Numbered from the stretch's first letter, positions 1 to 8,597 are shown. The stretch: 64,000 bases of DNA from Rhizobium sp. CCGE 510 (GCF_000292525.1 NZ_AEYF01000018.1:62001-126000), one strand, 5' to 3'. The notes: generated by a model from the letters alone, not told the origin. Numbers and translations are program-made.

Positions 1-88
1 AACCTCCTATGTCCGTGAAACACTTGTCACAGGCATCCGCGGCGGTTTCTCCCCCCAGCGCGGATAGGTCAATCGTGCACCGCCCGGC

Positions 89-880
89 TCAGGATTGCAA
101 CAGATCCTTCTCCGTTCCGGCAGGTTCCGCAACAGGCGGGCGCGGTAGTCGATCGAACAACGAAAACAGCAGGAAACCGAAAACGAAGCCGCCGATATGC
201 GCGTCCCAGGCAATGGCCTGGTCGCTGTCGCCGACGAGCGGGATGCCGACGGCGATCAGGGCGTTGCCGACCAGCCAGAGCAGCATGAAGATGACGACCG
301 TGCGGCTCTGCAGCGCCTCGGCAATGGAAAGCCGGGCATTGAGATGCGCAGGCAGCATCGGCCGCCGTTCGGCCGGAAAGGCGAATCGGCAGGCAGCGCC
401 CATCAGCCCGGAGATGACACCCGACGCGCCGATCAGCAACGTCACATCCCCCCAGTTCAGGATCGCATGCAGTGCTGCCGATGCGACGGCCGAAAAAAGC
501 CAGAAGAGCACGAAACGCAGCGTCCCGATGCGGCGCACGACCGGCGCGCCGAAGGCCATCAGCCAGAAGGCGTTGAAGACGATATGCTGGACGCTGCCGT
601 GAAGCAGTGAATAGGTGACGGGCGTCCAGAACAGCTCAAGCCCCTGCTGCGACAGTGGAATAACATAGCGGGCGGGAACGAAGCCGAAGGTCAAGAATAG
701 CCAGCTCAGCGCATCGTCCGAAAGAACGAGCTCCTGCACCGCATAGATGACAACAAGCAGGCAAAGACTGAAGAACAGCGCTGGCGGAAGGTTGAAGACC
801 GGCACGCGCGGCGGCTTTGCCGGCGGCTGGACCTCGGGAGGTTCGGGCGCCTTATGCGGCTCGGCCGTCTGCTCATTCAT
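89..880 (-). CDS. Rhomboid family intramembrane serine protease
   Basis: Predicted polytopic inner-membrane serine protease of 263 aa that would cleave transmembrane substrates. The proline-rich N-terminus (residues 10-30) is cytosolic; six or so hydrophobic helices follow. The catalytic pair is visible: GASG at 151-154 (nucleophile Ser153) and His228 in the last helix (WDAHIGGF). An HGSVQHIVFNAFW stretch near 94-106 matches the HxxxN region of rhomboids. I chose the ATG at 880, preceded by GAGG, over the longer frame opening at 1054, because the latter runs through an intrinsic terminator at 927-957. Substrate unknown. Confidence 0.9.
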   Translation of the reverse strand: MNEQTAEPHKAPEPPEVQPPAKPPRVPVFNLPPALFFSLCLLVVIYAVQELVLSDDALSWLFLTFGFVPARYVIPLSQQGLELFWTPVTYSLLHGSVQHIVFNAFWLMAFGAPVVRRIGTLRFVLFWLFSAVASAALHAILNWGDVTLLIGASGVISGLMGAACRFAFPAERRPMLPAHLNARLSIAEALQSRTVVIFMLLWLVGNALIAVGIPLVGDSDQAIAWDAHIGGFVFGFLLFSLFDRLPRPPVAEPAGTEKDLLQS

Positions 881-926
881 TTCGATATCGCCTCGTTGAG
901 GCCACAGCCATACAGGACCACCTGTC

Positions 927-957
927 AAAAAAAAAGCCGTCCGAAGTGCCGGACGGC
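927..957 (-). terminator. Intrinsic terminator, minus strand
   Basis: Perfect 8-bp stem (GCCGTCCG / CGGACGGC, six-base loop) followed on the minus strand by nine T. It lies just upstream of the rhomboid start, so it cannot end that gene. No minus-strand protein gene lies to its right, which implies that a short non-coding transcript ends here. Confidence 0.85.
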
Positions 958-1085
958 ATACCGGGAGTTCGAGGAAAGACCTCAGCCCGGGCAGGTTGTG
1001 CTGAACTTCGAAAGTCGAAGCGATGGCCGGACACTGCCACGACGGGCACAGCATCTCAACCGAAACCGTTTCTTAACCTTAACCG
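927..1085 (-). ncRNA. Candidate trans-acting small RNA
   Basis: The minus strand between the PAS gene and the rhomboid gene ends in a strong intrinsic terminator (927-957). Before it, reading 5' to 3' on the minus strand, come a perfect hairpin at 1015-1020/1006-1011 (CTTCGA-CTT-TCGAAG) and a second at 983-971 (GAGG-TCTTT-CCTC) whose loop and 3' arm spell CUUUCCUC. That is an anti-Shine-Dalgarno-like, CU-rich sequence typical of rhizobial regulatory sRNAs. The 5' end is not determined: no convincing -35/-10 was found, and the right boundary is a guess. I cannot assign it to a named family. Confidence 0.5.
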
Positions 1086-1173
1086 CCGCGAGTTGGCATG
1101 AAATCCGCAAGGTAGAGCCTGTAAAGGCAATGATTGCCCGAAAATGATCCGGAATGGGACAGGTTGGTGAAAA

Positions 1174-1791
1174 ATGCGTGTGCAAACGACCATCGAAATT
1201 TTTGATTACTGGAACCGTATCCGCGGCGCTGCCGATGCGCCGCTGAAATCGCAGGTCGAACCCTCCGCCGTACCCCATCTGCTCCAAAGCCTGTTCATCC
1301 TCGAGACGCGCGAGGAAGGCGACATCGGCTTCCGGCTCGCCGGCACCCGCATCTGCGATCTGTTTGGGCGGGACCTGCGCGGCGCACGTTTCTCCTCACT
1401 CTGGGCAAACGGCCAGCATGCCGACATCGAACGCACGGCGATGGGTGTGATGGACCATACCATGCCGGCCCTGTTCAATGCGACCGGCTACAGCACCGTC
1501 GGTCATCAGGCCTCCTTCGAGATCATCATGATGCCGCTGCGCTCGCCGGGCGGCGCCTGCGATCGGCTGCTCGGTGCGATCGCACCCACGGCGGCTGCGA
1601 GCTGGCTGGAAATCGTGCCGCTCGAATTCCTGGCGCTCGACCGCAGCCGTCTGCTGCCCGGAAAATTCGGCAACGCTGAAGCCGCTGAGCTGCGCCCTAT
1701 CAACGAAGTCGTTGCCGGCAAAAGCTTCGGTTTCGGGCAGGTCATGCGCCGTATGGTGTCGCAGCTGCTGACGAGTGCGGAGGCGCGCTGA
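1174..1791 (+). CDS. PAS_5 (DUF1457) domain protein
   Basis: 205-aa soluble protein. The segment from about residue 8 to 150 matches the PAS_5/DUF1457 family found widely in Rhizobiales, with the characteristic core FRLAGTRICDLFGRDLRG near residues 52-69 and FEIIMMPL later. No output domain is attached, so it is probably a sensory or adaptor module. It sits immediately before a tandem PilZ gene on the same strand with a 120-bp gap, an arrangement that suggests a link to c-di-GMP or envelope signalling; that link is inference. Ligand unknown. Confidence 0.8.
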   Translation: MRVQTTIEIFDYWNRIRGAADAPLKSQVEPSAVPHLLQSLFILETREEGDIGFRLAGTRICDLFGRDLRGARFSSLWANGQHADIERTAMGVMDHTMPALFNATGYSTVGHQASFEIIMMPLRSPGGACDRLLGAIAPTAAASWLEIVPLEFLALDRSRLLPGKFGNAEAAELRPINEVVAGKSFGFGQVMRRMVSQLLTSAEAR

Positions 1792-1915
1792 CCGTTTCGT
1801 TTCGGGACATCGCGCATACTCGTTTTCGGCTATGTCCGAATGAGGCAAAACAACCTTCTGTTAAGGGATTGCGGGTAAAGATCAGTCTCTGCGATTTTGA
1901 TGAAGAAGCCATTTG

Positions 1916-2527
1916 ATGCACTCGTTCCAGCCAGCTCAGACGCAAAGACCTGCGCCGCGCCCTGAACAGGGCGTTTTTCAGCGTGTGCCCATCAATATGC
2001 AGGGCCGTCTGATGCTTGCGAATTACGAGGAATTCGAATGCATGGTGATCGACATGTCGCCTGGCGATATGTACGTCACCTGCCTCGGCCGGCCACGCAC
2101 CAACGAACGTGTCGTCGCCTATATCGACCATCTCGGCCGCGTCGAAGGTTATGTCCAGACGCTCGATGGCCGCGGCTTCACCATGTCGATCAATGCCACC
2201 GAGCGCAAGCGCGAGAAGCTCGCCGCCCAGCTCACCTGGCTTGCCAACAAGCACGAACTCGGCCTGCCGGAAGATCGTCGCCACGACCGCCTGACGCCAC
2301 GTGACACGAATACCGAGCTGACGCTCGAGGACGGCACACGCTATACCTGCCGCATCATGGACCTTTCGCTATCGGGCGCTGCCGTCGACGTCGAGATGCG
2401 CCCGTCGATCGGAACGGCGGTGCGCCTCGGCAATATGCGCGGCCGCGTTGTCCGCCATTTCGTCGAAGGTGTGGCAATCGAATTCCTGTCGATTCAGTCC
2501 CGCGACACGCTGCGCGAATTTCTCTAA
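1916..2527 (+). CDS. Tandem PilZ domain protein
   Basis: 203-aa soluble protein made of two PilZ-like units. The C-terminal unit carries the c-di-GMP signature: RHDRLTPR (122-129) followed by DLSLSG (149-154), i.e. RxxxR plus (D/N)xSxxG. The N-terminal unit has the same fold pattern, but its motifs are degenerate (RVPINMQGR near 23-31 and DMSPGD at 46-51), so it probably does not bind nucleotide. The frame can open with TTG at 1913, but the adjacent ATG at 1916 is the natural start. Likely a c-di-GMP effector controlling motility or exopolysaccharide; the target is not shown by sequence. Confidence 0.85.
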   Translation: MHSFQPAQTQRPAPRPEQGVFQRVPINMQGRLMLANYEEFECMVIDMSPGDMYVTCLGRPRTNERVVAYIDHLGRVEGYVQTLDGRGFTMSINATERKREKLAAQLTWLANKHELGLPEDRRHDRLTPRDTNTELTLEDGTRYTCRIMDLSLSGAAVDVEMRPSIGTAVRLGNMRGRVVRHFVEGVAIEFLSIQSRDTLREFL

Positions 2528-2569
2528 CAGGCTGCGACGTTGCCGCGGCCCGTCGCGGCGGTGCGATCT

Positions 2570-2598
2570 CTTGACGGACTTGCCGCCGAACCTGATTA
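2570..2598 (+). promoter_or_regulatory. Possible sigma-70 promoter for the aminopeptidase gene
   Basis: CTTGAC at 2570-2575, a 17-bp spacer and TGATTA at 2593-2598. The -35 is a perfect rhizobial box; the -10 is weak. It would give a leader of about 170 nt before the pip gene. Confidence 0.35.
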
Positions 2599-2774
2599 GC
2601 AAGTCCGGGAGCGCGCCCGGTCAGGTCGTGTTGAAAGGCCTGGGCTTCAACGCAAAGAGATCTGCAAGCGGCAACCAATCTGGCTTTGGAAAGCAAGCAG
2701 GAATTCTGTCGCAAGTCGTTCCAACCAATCAACAGGTAATATTATGAGTGGAACAACCTGCGACGGGCAGAACG

Positions 2775-3743
2775 ATGGCAGCTCTCTATCCGGAAATCGA
2801 ACCCTATGAACATGGCCTGCTCGAGACGGGCGACGGCAATCTGATCTATTGGGAGGCCTGCGGCAATCCGGCGGGCCGGCCGGCGCTGGTGCTGCATGGC
2901 GGGCCGGGCTCCGGCTGTTCGACGATGGCGCGGCGCCATTTCGATCCCGATGCCTACCGAATCATTCTGTTCGATCAGCGCAATTGCGGCCGCAGTCTGC
3001 CGAGCGCCGCCGATCCAGAAACTGATCTTTCCCTCAACACGACCTGGCATCTCGTCGCCGATATCGAGAGGCTGCGGGTCTTCTTCGACGTCGACACCTG
3101 GCTGGTTTTCGGCAATTCCTGGGGATCGACGCTGGCGCTAGCCTATGCCGAAACCCATCCGCAGCGCGTCACGGCGATCGTCCTATCGGGCGTGACAACC
3201 ACAAGGCGCGCCGAAGTCGATTGGCTCTATCGCGGCATGGCGCCGCTCTTTCCGGAAGAATGGCACCGTTTCCGCCAAGCCGTCCCCGCAGGCAGCGGGC
3301 AACAAGATGACGACATGGTGGCCACCTACCATCGTCTCCTCAGCGATCCCGACCCGGAAATACGGTTGAAGGCGGCGCGCGACTGGCATGACTGGGAAGC
3401 GGCGTCGATCCTGCTCGCGGACCCCAAAGGCCTGCCGCGCCGCTGGGCCGATCCGGCCTATCTGCTGACCCGGGCTAGCATCATCACCCATTATTTCACC
3501 AACGGTGCATGGCTGGAAGACGGCCAGCTTTTGAGGAATGCCGGCCGGCTCGCCGGCATCCCCGGTATCTTGCTGCAGGGAAGGTTCGACATTGAAGCGC
3601 CGCTTGTCACCGCTTGGGAACTGGCCCGCGTCTGGCCGCAAAGCGAGCTCCAAATCGTACCGCATGCGGCCCATTCCACAGCAAATCCCGATATGAGCGC
3701 GGCGATCGTCGCCGCTACCGACCGATTTCGAGATTTCCCGTAA
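2775..3743 (+). CDS. pip: Prolyl aminopeptidase (proline iminopeptidase, family S33)
   Basis: 322-aa cytosolic alpha/beta-hydrolase that removes N-terminal proline from peptides. HGGPG at 41-45 is the oxyanion-hole motif of S33 peptidases, GNSWGS at 113-118 contains nucleophile Ser115, the acid is in LQGRFD, and the catalytic His lies in PHAAHS near the C-terminus. Length and motif order match bacterial PIP. The frame is open from a GTG at 2748, but the ATG at 2775 gives the usual N-terminus (LYPEIEPYEHG), so I prefer it; spacing to a ribosome site is poor for both. Stands alone. Confidence 0.92.
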   Translation: MAALYPEIEPYEHGLLETGDGNLIYWEACGNPAGRPALVLHGGPGSGCSTMARRHFDPDAYRIILFDQRNCGRSLPSAADPETDLSLNTTWHLVADIERLRVFFDVDTWLVFGNSWGSTLALAYAETHPQRVTAIVLSGVTTTRRAEVDWLYRGMAPLFPEEWHRFRQAVPAGSGQQDDDMVATYHRLLSDPDPEIRLKAARDWHDWEAASILLADPKGLPRRWADPAYLLTRASIITHYFTNGAWLEDGQLLRNAGRLAGIPGILLQGRFDIEAPLVTAWELARVWPQSELQIVPHAAHSTANPDMSAAIVAATDRFRDFP

Positions 3744-4112
3744 AAATAGTTTTGCCGCCGGAAGCTGAAATCCGAGCGATGGCCTACTTTGAACGGGCCG
3801 AATCGGCCGATTCCGGCTGCCTTGCAGCCTGCCACGCAGCGCCGAACCGCAGCCGGCATTTATCGGACTCCACGAAAATCGTTAACCCCAGGACGGCAAC
3901 GCAACCTCTTCGCGGGCGAAAGCCTTGTTGCAGGAATTACAATTTTAATCGAATTCGAGACAAATTCGCCTCGAATTTTATGCGCATTCGAGTTTGTTTT
4001 TAGCCAGATTTTATCGGCATTTGAATCAACTAAGCCTCTAATTCTATTACGTAATTTTGCGTGAGATAAAAACGTCCGTGTCATTGTCGCCTCAACTTAC
4101 GGGGAGACGGCA
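3744..4112. other. AT-rich intergenic region with direct repeats and a promoter
   Basis: 369 bp without a convincing gene. From about 3940 to 4080 it is markedly AT-rich compared with its surroundings. It contains a diverged 17-bp direct repeat, ATTTTATGCGCATTCGA at 3975-3991 and ATTTTATCGGCATTTGA at 4008-4024 (14 of 17 identical, period 33 bp, about three helical turns). A perfect palindrome ATTACGTAAT lies at 4046-4055. These look like regulator sites for the downstream BTLCP gene, but no regulator is assignable. Confidence 0.5.
4021..4049 (+). promoter_or_regulatory. Probable sigma-70 promoter of the BTLCP gene
   Basis: TTGAAT (4021-4026), 17-bp spacer, CTATTA (4044-4049). Appropriately placed 64 bp before the ATG; the -10 overlaps the palindrome ATTACGTAAT. 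Confidence 0.5.
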
Positions 4113-4718
4113 ATGATAACTGCAAACATCCTGAAAGGCGGCCTTCTGGCCGGTGCCCTCATGATGGCAATGGCGGGTTCGGGACAGGCGATGCCCGCCA
4201 GCATGGCCCTGGTAGGCAATGCCAGCCCGCCGATCGGACATTATGAATTCTGCAAGGCGAACCCAACCGAATGTGCCTATGCCGGCGGCGATGCCGGACC
4301 AACCATCCTCACTGAGGATCGCTGGAAGGAAATTCTCAAGGTCAATTACACCGTCAATTCGACGATCCAGCCGGAGACGGACGAACAGATCTACGGCGTC
4401 GAAGAACGCTGGGCCTACCCCACAACCGTCGGCGACTGCGAGGATTATGCTCTGCTGAAGCGGAAGATGCTGATCGAAGACGGCTTCTCGCCATCCGACA
4501 CGTTGATAACAGTCGTGCTGCAGCCGAACGGCGAAGGCCATGCCGTGCTGACGGTCCGCACCGATCACGGCGACTTCATCCTCGACAACATGCGCAACAA
4601 GGTGCTGCTGTGGTCGGATACCGAATACACCTACCTGAAGCGCCAGTCCGCCGACGATCCGGCCCGCTGGTCGAAGCTCCAGGACGGCCGCACTGTCGCG
4701 GTTGGTAGCGTCAAGTAA
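4113..4718 (+). CDS. Bacterial transglutaminase-like cysteine protease (BTLCP, DUF920)
   Basis: 201-aa exported protein: a signal peptide (residues 1 to about 26, cleavage near GQA) and then the BTLCP domain. The Cys-His-Asp triad is visible as Cys109 in VGDCEDYALLKR, His143 in GEGHAVLTV and Asp158 in FILDN. The family acts in the periplasm; members linked to LapA-type adhesin systems cleave surface proteins, but here no lapA, lapD or type I secretion genes are adjacent, so the substrate is unknown. Preceded by an unusually AT-rich control region and followed by a clear terminator, so probably monocistronic. Confidence 0.9.
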   Translation: MITANILKGGLLAGALMMAMAGSGQAMPASMALVGNASPPIGHYEFCKANPTECAYAGGDAGPTILTEDRWKEILKVNYTVNSTIQPETDEQIYGVEERWAYPTTVGDCEDYALLKRKMLIEDGFSPSDTLITVVLQPNGEGHAVLTVRTDHGDFILDNMRNKVLLWSDTEYTYLKRQSADDPARWSKLQDGRTVAVGSVK

Positions 4719-4770
4719 GAACAGCCTGCGGCCCGGTCAGTCCCCGCATGCGTCCCCGACCGGCGCCCAA

Positions 4771-4810
4771 GAGCCGTTCCCGCTGTCCCGGGAACGGCTC
4801 GCTCTTTTTG
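4771..4810 (+). terminator. Intrinsic terminator after the BTLCP gene
   Basis: Stem GAGCCGTTCCC / GGGAACGGCTC (4771-4781 and 4790-4800) followed by GCTCTTTTT. Confidence 0.85.
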
Positions 4811-4956
4811 GGACAGGCATTCGGCGCCAGGCGCCCCACGCCCCTGAAATCTTAGCGAATTATTAACCGTGCCGGTCCGATCATGCCGATCAGACTCATC
4901 ATCGGCACCGGCGGCTCATGTTCTTCCTGCGGCGGACCGAAACACGAAGAACCGCC

Positions 4957-5703
4957 ATGAGCCACGCCGCGCACAGCGCACCCGACGAACAGCCGCTTTT
5001 TTCCATGGGCTTTCTCCTCCGCACGATGGCGGTGATTGCCGTTCTTGCGGTGCTGACGGTTGCCATCAGCATCGGCGGCCGCTGGTTCGGCCGGCATATC
5101 TCGCTTGCCGGCAACACCGACAGCACGCTTGAGATCACGCTGGCGATCGGCCGCGACACCGCAAAATTCCCCGAAAATGCCATCCGATTTCCCAGTCAAA
5201 GGCATGACGGTGCGGCCGAGCGCGTCGATCTCTATCTCGCCTGGCCTGATATGCAGGGCTACGGCAAGGAAAATCGCCTTCGGTTCGACGATGTCGCCCA
5301 ATCCTCCGGCCTGATCTTCCTGCAGATTACCCAGAGCACTATGTCGCGCGACATGTCCGGGCGCCTGGAGCCGATCTATTCGCATCTGCTCGAAGGACCG
5401 GCCAGGTCCTTCCGAGACGGCCTGACGCTGCACCGCCTTCGCGCCGACGCCGGTTACGGCGACGAGGTACTGCTGACGGCGCCCGTCAAGGGCGGACCGG
5501 ATTACGTCGTGCGCTGTATGTTGCCCTCCGTGCCTGACCAAGCGTCGAGCGGAGATTGTCAGCGCGACATCAAAGTCGGCAGAGATCTCAGCGTCCTCTA
5601 TCGCTTCTCAAGCAGCCATCTCGACGACTGGGAACATATTGATGCCGCTATCCGCACCTTTGTGGAAACGCGTCTTGTGAACCGTTCCGCAACAAGTCCC
5701 TAA
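4957..5703 (+). CDS. Membrane-anchored hypothetical protein
   Basis: 248 aa. One strongly hydrophobic helix near residues 20-42 (MAVIAVLAVLTVAIS) follows a short polar N-terminus, and the remainder is predicted periplasmic with no motif I recognise. I chose the ATG at 4957 (MSHAAHS) because the frame upstream to 4918 is arginine-rich and looks non-coding. Lies just ahead of the DD-carboxypeptidase with a gap of about 130 bp. Function not assignable; probably a Rhizobiales-conserved envelope protein. Confidence 0.75.
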   Translation: MSHAAHSAPDEQPLFSMGFLLRTMAVIAVLAVLTVAISIGGRWFGRHISLAGNTDSTLEITLAIGRDTAKFPENAIRFPSQRHDGAAERVDLYLAWPDMQGYGKENRLRFDDVAQSSGLIFLQITQSTMSRDMSGRLEPIYSHLLEGPARSFRDGLTLHRLRADAGYGDEVLLTAPVKGGPDYVVRCMLPSVPDQASSGDCQRDIKVGRDLSVLYRFSSSHLDDWEHIDAAIRTFVETRLVNRSATSP

Positions 5704-5837
5704 AATGCTCCCCGGGCAGCGAAATAAACGATTCATCATAAACGGATTGGTAACGCCCAATCGGTAGATTTGGAAGACGGGCTGTACGGCGGGAGGTGTG
5801 CGGTTCCTGCCGATAGTTGAAGTGTCAAATATCTGAA

Positions 5838-7439
5838 ATGCAAGCGAAGAGTGGAATAGTGTCAAGGTCAGTCTCCCCCGTATCATCGTCCCGATCCGGC
5901 AGCTTTTTCGCCAAGCTGCTGGCGATCCTTTCGGTGGCCGTCACGATTATCCTGGTCGATTCGGTAAGCGCCGAAGCTGAAGCGGCGAATTCGAAATATG
6001 CAGGCATCGTCGTCGACGCCAAGACCGGCAACGTTCTCTACAGCGAGAATGCCGACCGGCTGCAATACCCGGCGTCCCTGACCAAGATGATGACCATTTA
6101 CATGACCTTCGAGGCGCTGGAGCAGGGTCGTATCCGTCTCGATACGCCGGTTCCCTTCTCCGCTCATGCGGCGGCCCAGGCGCCGACCAAGCTCGGCGTT
6201 CGCGCCGGCGGCACGATCACCGTCGAGCAAGGCATTCTCGGTCTCGTCACCCTGTCAGCCAATGATGCCGCAACCGCGCTCGGCGAAATGCTTGGCGGCG
6301 GCAGCGAGGATCGTTTCGCCCAGTTGATGACCGCCAAGGCGCATGCGCTCGGCATGACACGCACCACCTATCGCAACGCCAACGGCCTGCCGAATACCGC
6401 GCAGATGACGACGGCGCGCGACCAGGCCCGCCTCGGCATCGCCCTTCGCCAGCATTTCCCGCAATATTACGGCTATTTCTCCACCCGCGCCTTCAAGTTC
6501 GGCACTCGCACGATCCGCAGCCACAACCGCCTGGTTGGTTCGGTGCGTGGCGTCGATGGCATCAAGACCGGTTATACCCGCGCTGCCGGCTTCAATCTGG
6601 TCAGCTCGGTGCAGGTGGATGGCAAGTCGATCGTCGGCGTCGTGCTCGGCGGCGCCTCGACGCCTGCCCGCGATACCCAGATGCGCAACCTGATCGCCAC
6701 CTACCTGCCGAAAGCATCGAGTCGCGGCGGATCGTCGGCGCTGATCGCAGAGGCGGCCCCTGCCCCGGCGATGATCGAGACACCTGCTGCGGTCATGCCG
6801 CAGAAGACCCAGCAGAAGGCCCAGCCGCAAATGGCCCAACAGCAGGTCGCAAAAACGATCACCGCAGCGCAGCCGCCGGTTTCGGCTGCCGTCGCCGATC
6901 TCAGCCTGCCGCACAAAGGCCCGCTGCCGGATGCGCGTTATCAGGTCGCCGAGACTGAGGTTGCCTATATCGAGACCGCTCAGGCGAAGTCCGACAACCC
7001 GCTGGTAGCCCAGCCGATGCCGGCGCCGACCAAGGTCAAGACCACGACCTTCAAGCAGCAGGCATCGCTCGCCGTGCCGAAACCGGCACCCGCTGCCATG
7101 CCGCCGGAACAGGGCGATACGGCGGTCGATAATGTCACCACCGCTTCGACCACCCCGACCTCGACCAGTGCCGCTTCAACCAACAATGGCCCGGCCGGCT
7201 GGGTCGTACAGGTCGGCGTCTCGCCGAGCCGGCAGATGGCCATGGATCTCCTGGAGAGCGCCAAGAGCAAGGGCGGCAAGGCATTGGCCTCGGCAAAGCC
7301 TTTCGCAGTCGCCTATGCCGCTGGCGGTGATCAGCTCTATCGCGCCCGCTTCGGTGGTTTCGACGACCAGCGCGATGCGGTCAATGCCTGCAAGGCCTTG
7401 AAGAAGGCCGGCATCAAGTGCTGGGCGGCTGCCCAATGA
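5838..7439 (+). CDS. D-alanyl-D-alanine carboxypeptidase with C-terminal SPOR domain
   Basis: 533-aa exported penicillin-binding protein (family S11). An N-terminal membrane/signal segment spans about residues 23-44. All three active-site motifs are present: SLTK (80-83), SAN (140-142) and KTG (243-245). A long low-complexity linker rich in Ala, Pro and Gln (about 300-455) leads to a SPOR peptidoglycan-binding domain starting at GWVVQVGVSPS, which would target the enzyme to septal, denuded glycan. It trims the terminal D-Ala of the stem pentapeptide. The frame opens at a TTG at 5817; ATG 5838 or GTG 5859 are both plausible starts. Confidence 0.92.
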   Translation: MQAKSGIVSRSVSPVSSSRSGSFFAKLLAILSVAVTIILVDSVSAEAEAANSKYAGIVVDAKTGNVLYSENADRLQYPASLTKMMTIYMTFEALEQGRIRLDTPVPFSAHAAAQAPTKLGVRAGGTITVEQGILGLVTLSANDAATALGEMLGGGSEDRFAQLMTAKAHALGMTRTTYRNANGLPNTAQMTTARDQARLGIALRQHFPQYYGYFSTRAFKFGTRTIRSHNRLVGSVRGVDGIKTGYTRAAGFNLVSSVQVDGKSIVGVVLGGASTPARDTQMRNLIATYLPKASSRGGSSALIAEAAPAPAMIETPAAVMPQKTQQKAQPQMAQQQVAKTITAAQPPVSAAVADLSLPHKGPLPDARYQVAETEVAYIETAQAKSDNPLVAQPMPAPTKVKTTTFKQQASLAVPKPAPAAMPPEQGDTAVDNVTTASTTPTSTSAASTNNGPAGWVVQVGVSPSRQMAMDLLESAKSKGGKALASAKPFAVAYAAGGDQLYRARFGGFDDQRDAVNACKALKKAGIKCWAAAQ

Positions 7440-7552
7440 GCTATTCGATGCTGCCTGCACGATGGCCGGCGGCATCGGCAACGGCCGGAATCGGTGCTTG
7501 CGTTTCCGGCCACCGTTCTTGAACTCGATCAGTGTTGCGTACGGGGAAGACA

Positions 7553-7828
7553 ATGGCAATCAATGAGAATGTTCCGGGAATGCCTTCAGACCGCCGCATG
7601 CCGGCCAAGGGGCGTTCGTCGCTGCATCCGTTGCACGAGGCTGCGTTGCGGCTGGCCGAAATGGGCCTGCAGCGGCCCAAGGCGAAGTCTCCGAAGACCC
7701 GCGATCTCATCAATCTACTGCTTTGCCATGGTGCCCGCGCCTGGCGCTATTCCCAGCCCGAGGCCCGCATCCATCTGCATGTGACCTCGCAGAACGGCAG
7801 CGCGCCGGTGCAGCTGCGCCTGCGCTGA
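7553..7828 (+). CDS. Small conserved hypothetical protein
   Basis: 91-aa basic, Arg-rich protein (MAINENVPG start) with a GGGGAAGAC ribosome site just before the ATG. A Leu/Ala-rich helix around LHEAALRLAEMGLQRP and LINLLLCHGARAWRY suggests a small helical protein. No signal peptide, no known motif. Immediately downstream of the DD-carboxypeptidase on the same strand. Confidence 0.65.
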   Translation: MAINENVPGMPSDRRMPAKGRSSLHPLHEAALRLAEMGLQRPKAKSPKTRDLINLLLCHGARAWRYSQPEARIHLHVTSQNGSAPVQLRLR

Positions 7829-7882
7829 TCTGCAGACTACCGCTTGCAGGGAATCGATTTTGTTTGTCGGAAACGCACTCAG

Positions 7883-7995
7883 GAGCATGATGCCGAAAAC
7901 TGTGAGCCGTTTTCTTATGACATTATGCTCTAACATCTTTGATGTAGAACAGGATTCATATTTCAGGCCGGCCGGGCCTGAAATCATCCTGTTCT
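7883..7995. repeat. Rhizobial palindromic intergenic element with long hairpin
   Basis: Two nested imperfect inverted repeats. 7883-7930 begins GAGCATGATGCCGAAAA and ends with the complementary TTATGCTC type sequence, a form common in Rhizobium intergenic DNA. 7946-7995 is a nearly perfect long hairpin (AGAACAGGAT at 7946-7955 with ATCCTGTTCT at 7986-7995; TTTCAGGCC / GGCCTGAAA inside). The second arm overlaps the stop codon of the convergent DUF1489 gene, so it may act as a shared transcription end. Confidence 0.65.
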
Positions 7996-8431
7996 AGAGC
8001 AGGCCAAGTTCCGTCAGCTCGCGGCGAAGGTCCGCCGGCATTTCGACAATACCGGCCCCAAGGCTCATCAGGTCGCGCGGCACATCATCTTCCGTGTAAT
8101 AACGCCAGCCCTGGAAGGGGCGCTTCGGCTGCACGGCCGTCTCGATCACCTCCGGGCCGAGCATCAGGCGGCAACGCGAAATCCCCTCGCCGTCGGTGAA
8201 GGTCTCGATGTCGAGCAGCCTCTGGCGCGCCTGCACCTGGCCTTTGATCACCCAATAGAGCGAACCGCCGTCAAGCAGCTCCTCCATGCGTTTCGGCGCC
8301 ATGCGCGTCGTGTGTACCGAGTGCGGCTCGAGCCCGGCGGCGATGGCGCGCAGCGAACGTTCCGCCACCCATTCGCGCAGATCGTCTATCGAGTCGGCGC
8401 CGACGCAGAGTTTGATGAGATGCAATGCCAT
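7994..8431 (-). CDS. DUF1489 family protein
   Basis: 145-aa cytosolic protein. The start MALHLIKLCVGADSIDDL is the hallmark N-terminus of the DUF1489 family, found throughout alphaproteobacteria and of unknown function. The open frame extends 30 codons further upstream (to 8521), but that part falls in a repeat element, so the ATG at 8431 is preferred. The stop codon lies within the hairpin ending at 7995. Confidence 0.88.
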   Translation of the reverse strand: MALHLIKLCVGADSIDDLREWVAERSLRAIAAGLEPHSVHTTRMAPKRMEELLDGGSLYWVIKGQVQARQRLLDIETFTDGEGISRCRLMLGPEVIETAVQPKRPFQGWRYYTEDDVPRDLMSLGAGIVEMPADLRRELTELGLL

Positions 8432-8474
8432 GCCGCCGTTGAAATCCTTTTGGCAGCGGGCGTCAAGCATCGAA

Positions 8475-8597
8475 AGCAATTCCAGGAAAAGTGTGAGGCG
8501 GTTTTCCCAGGCAAAGCGCAAAGCGCGCTTTTGCCGGGAATTGCGTAAAACAAAACCTTCGAGCGGGTCAGCGCTTCCGTGAAGCGCTGACCCGCTC
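8475..8597. repeat. Palindromic intergenic repeat (REP-like) with strong hairpin
   Basis: Between DUF1489 and sdaA. One part runs from AATTCCAGGAAAAG near 8475 to CGGGAATTGCG near 8543 as an imperfect palindrome. The second, 8562-8596, is a perfect hairpin of 16-bp arms (AGCGGGTCAGCGCTTC and its complement) with a three-base loop. The hairpin directly follows sdaA on the minus strand and is followed there by GGTTTTGTTTT, so it may also terminate sdaA. Confidence 0.65.
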
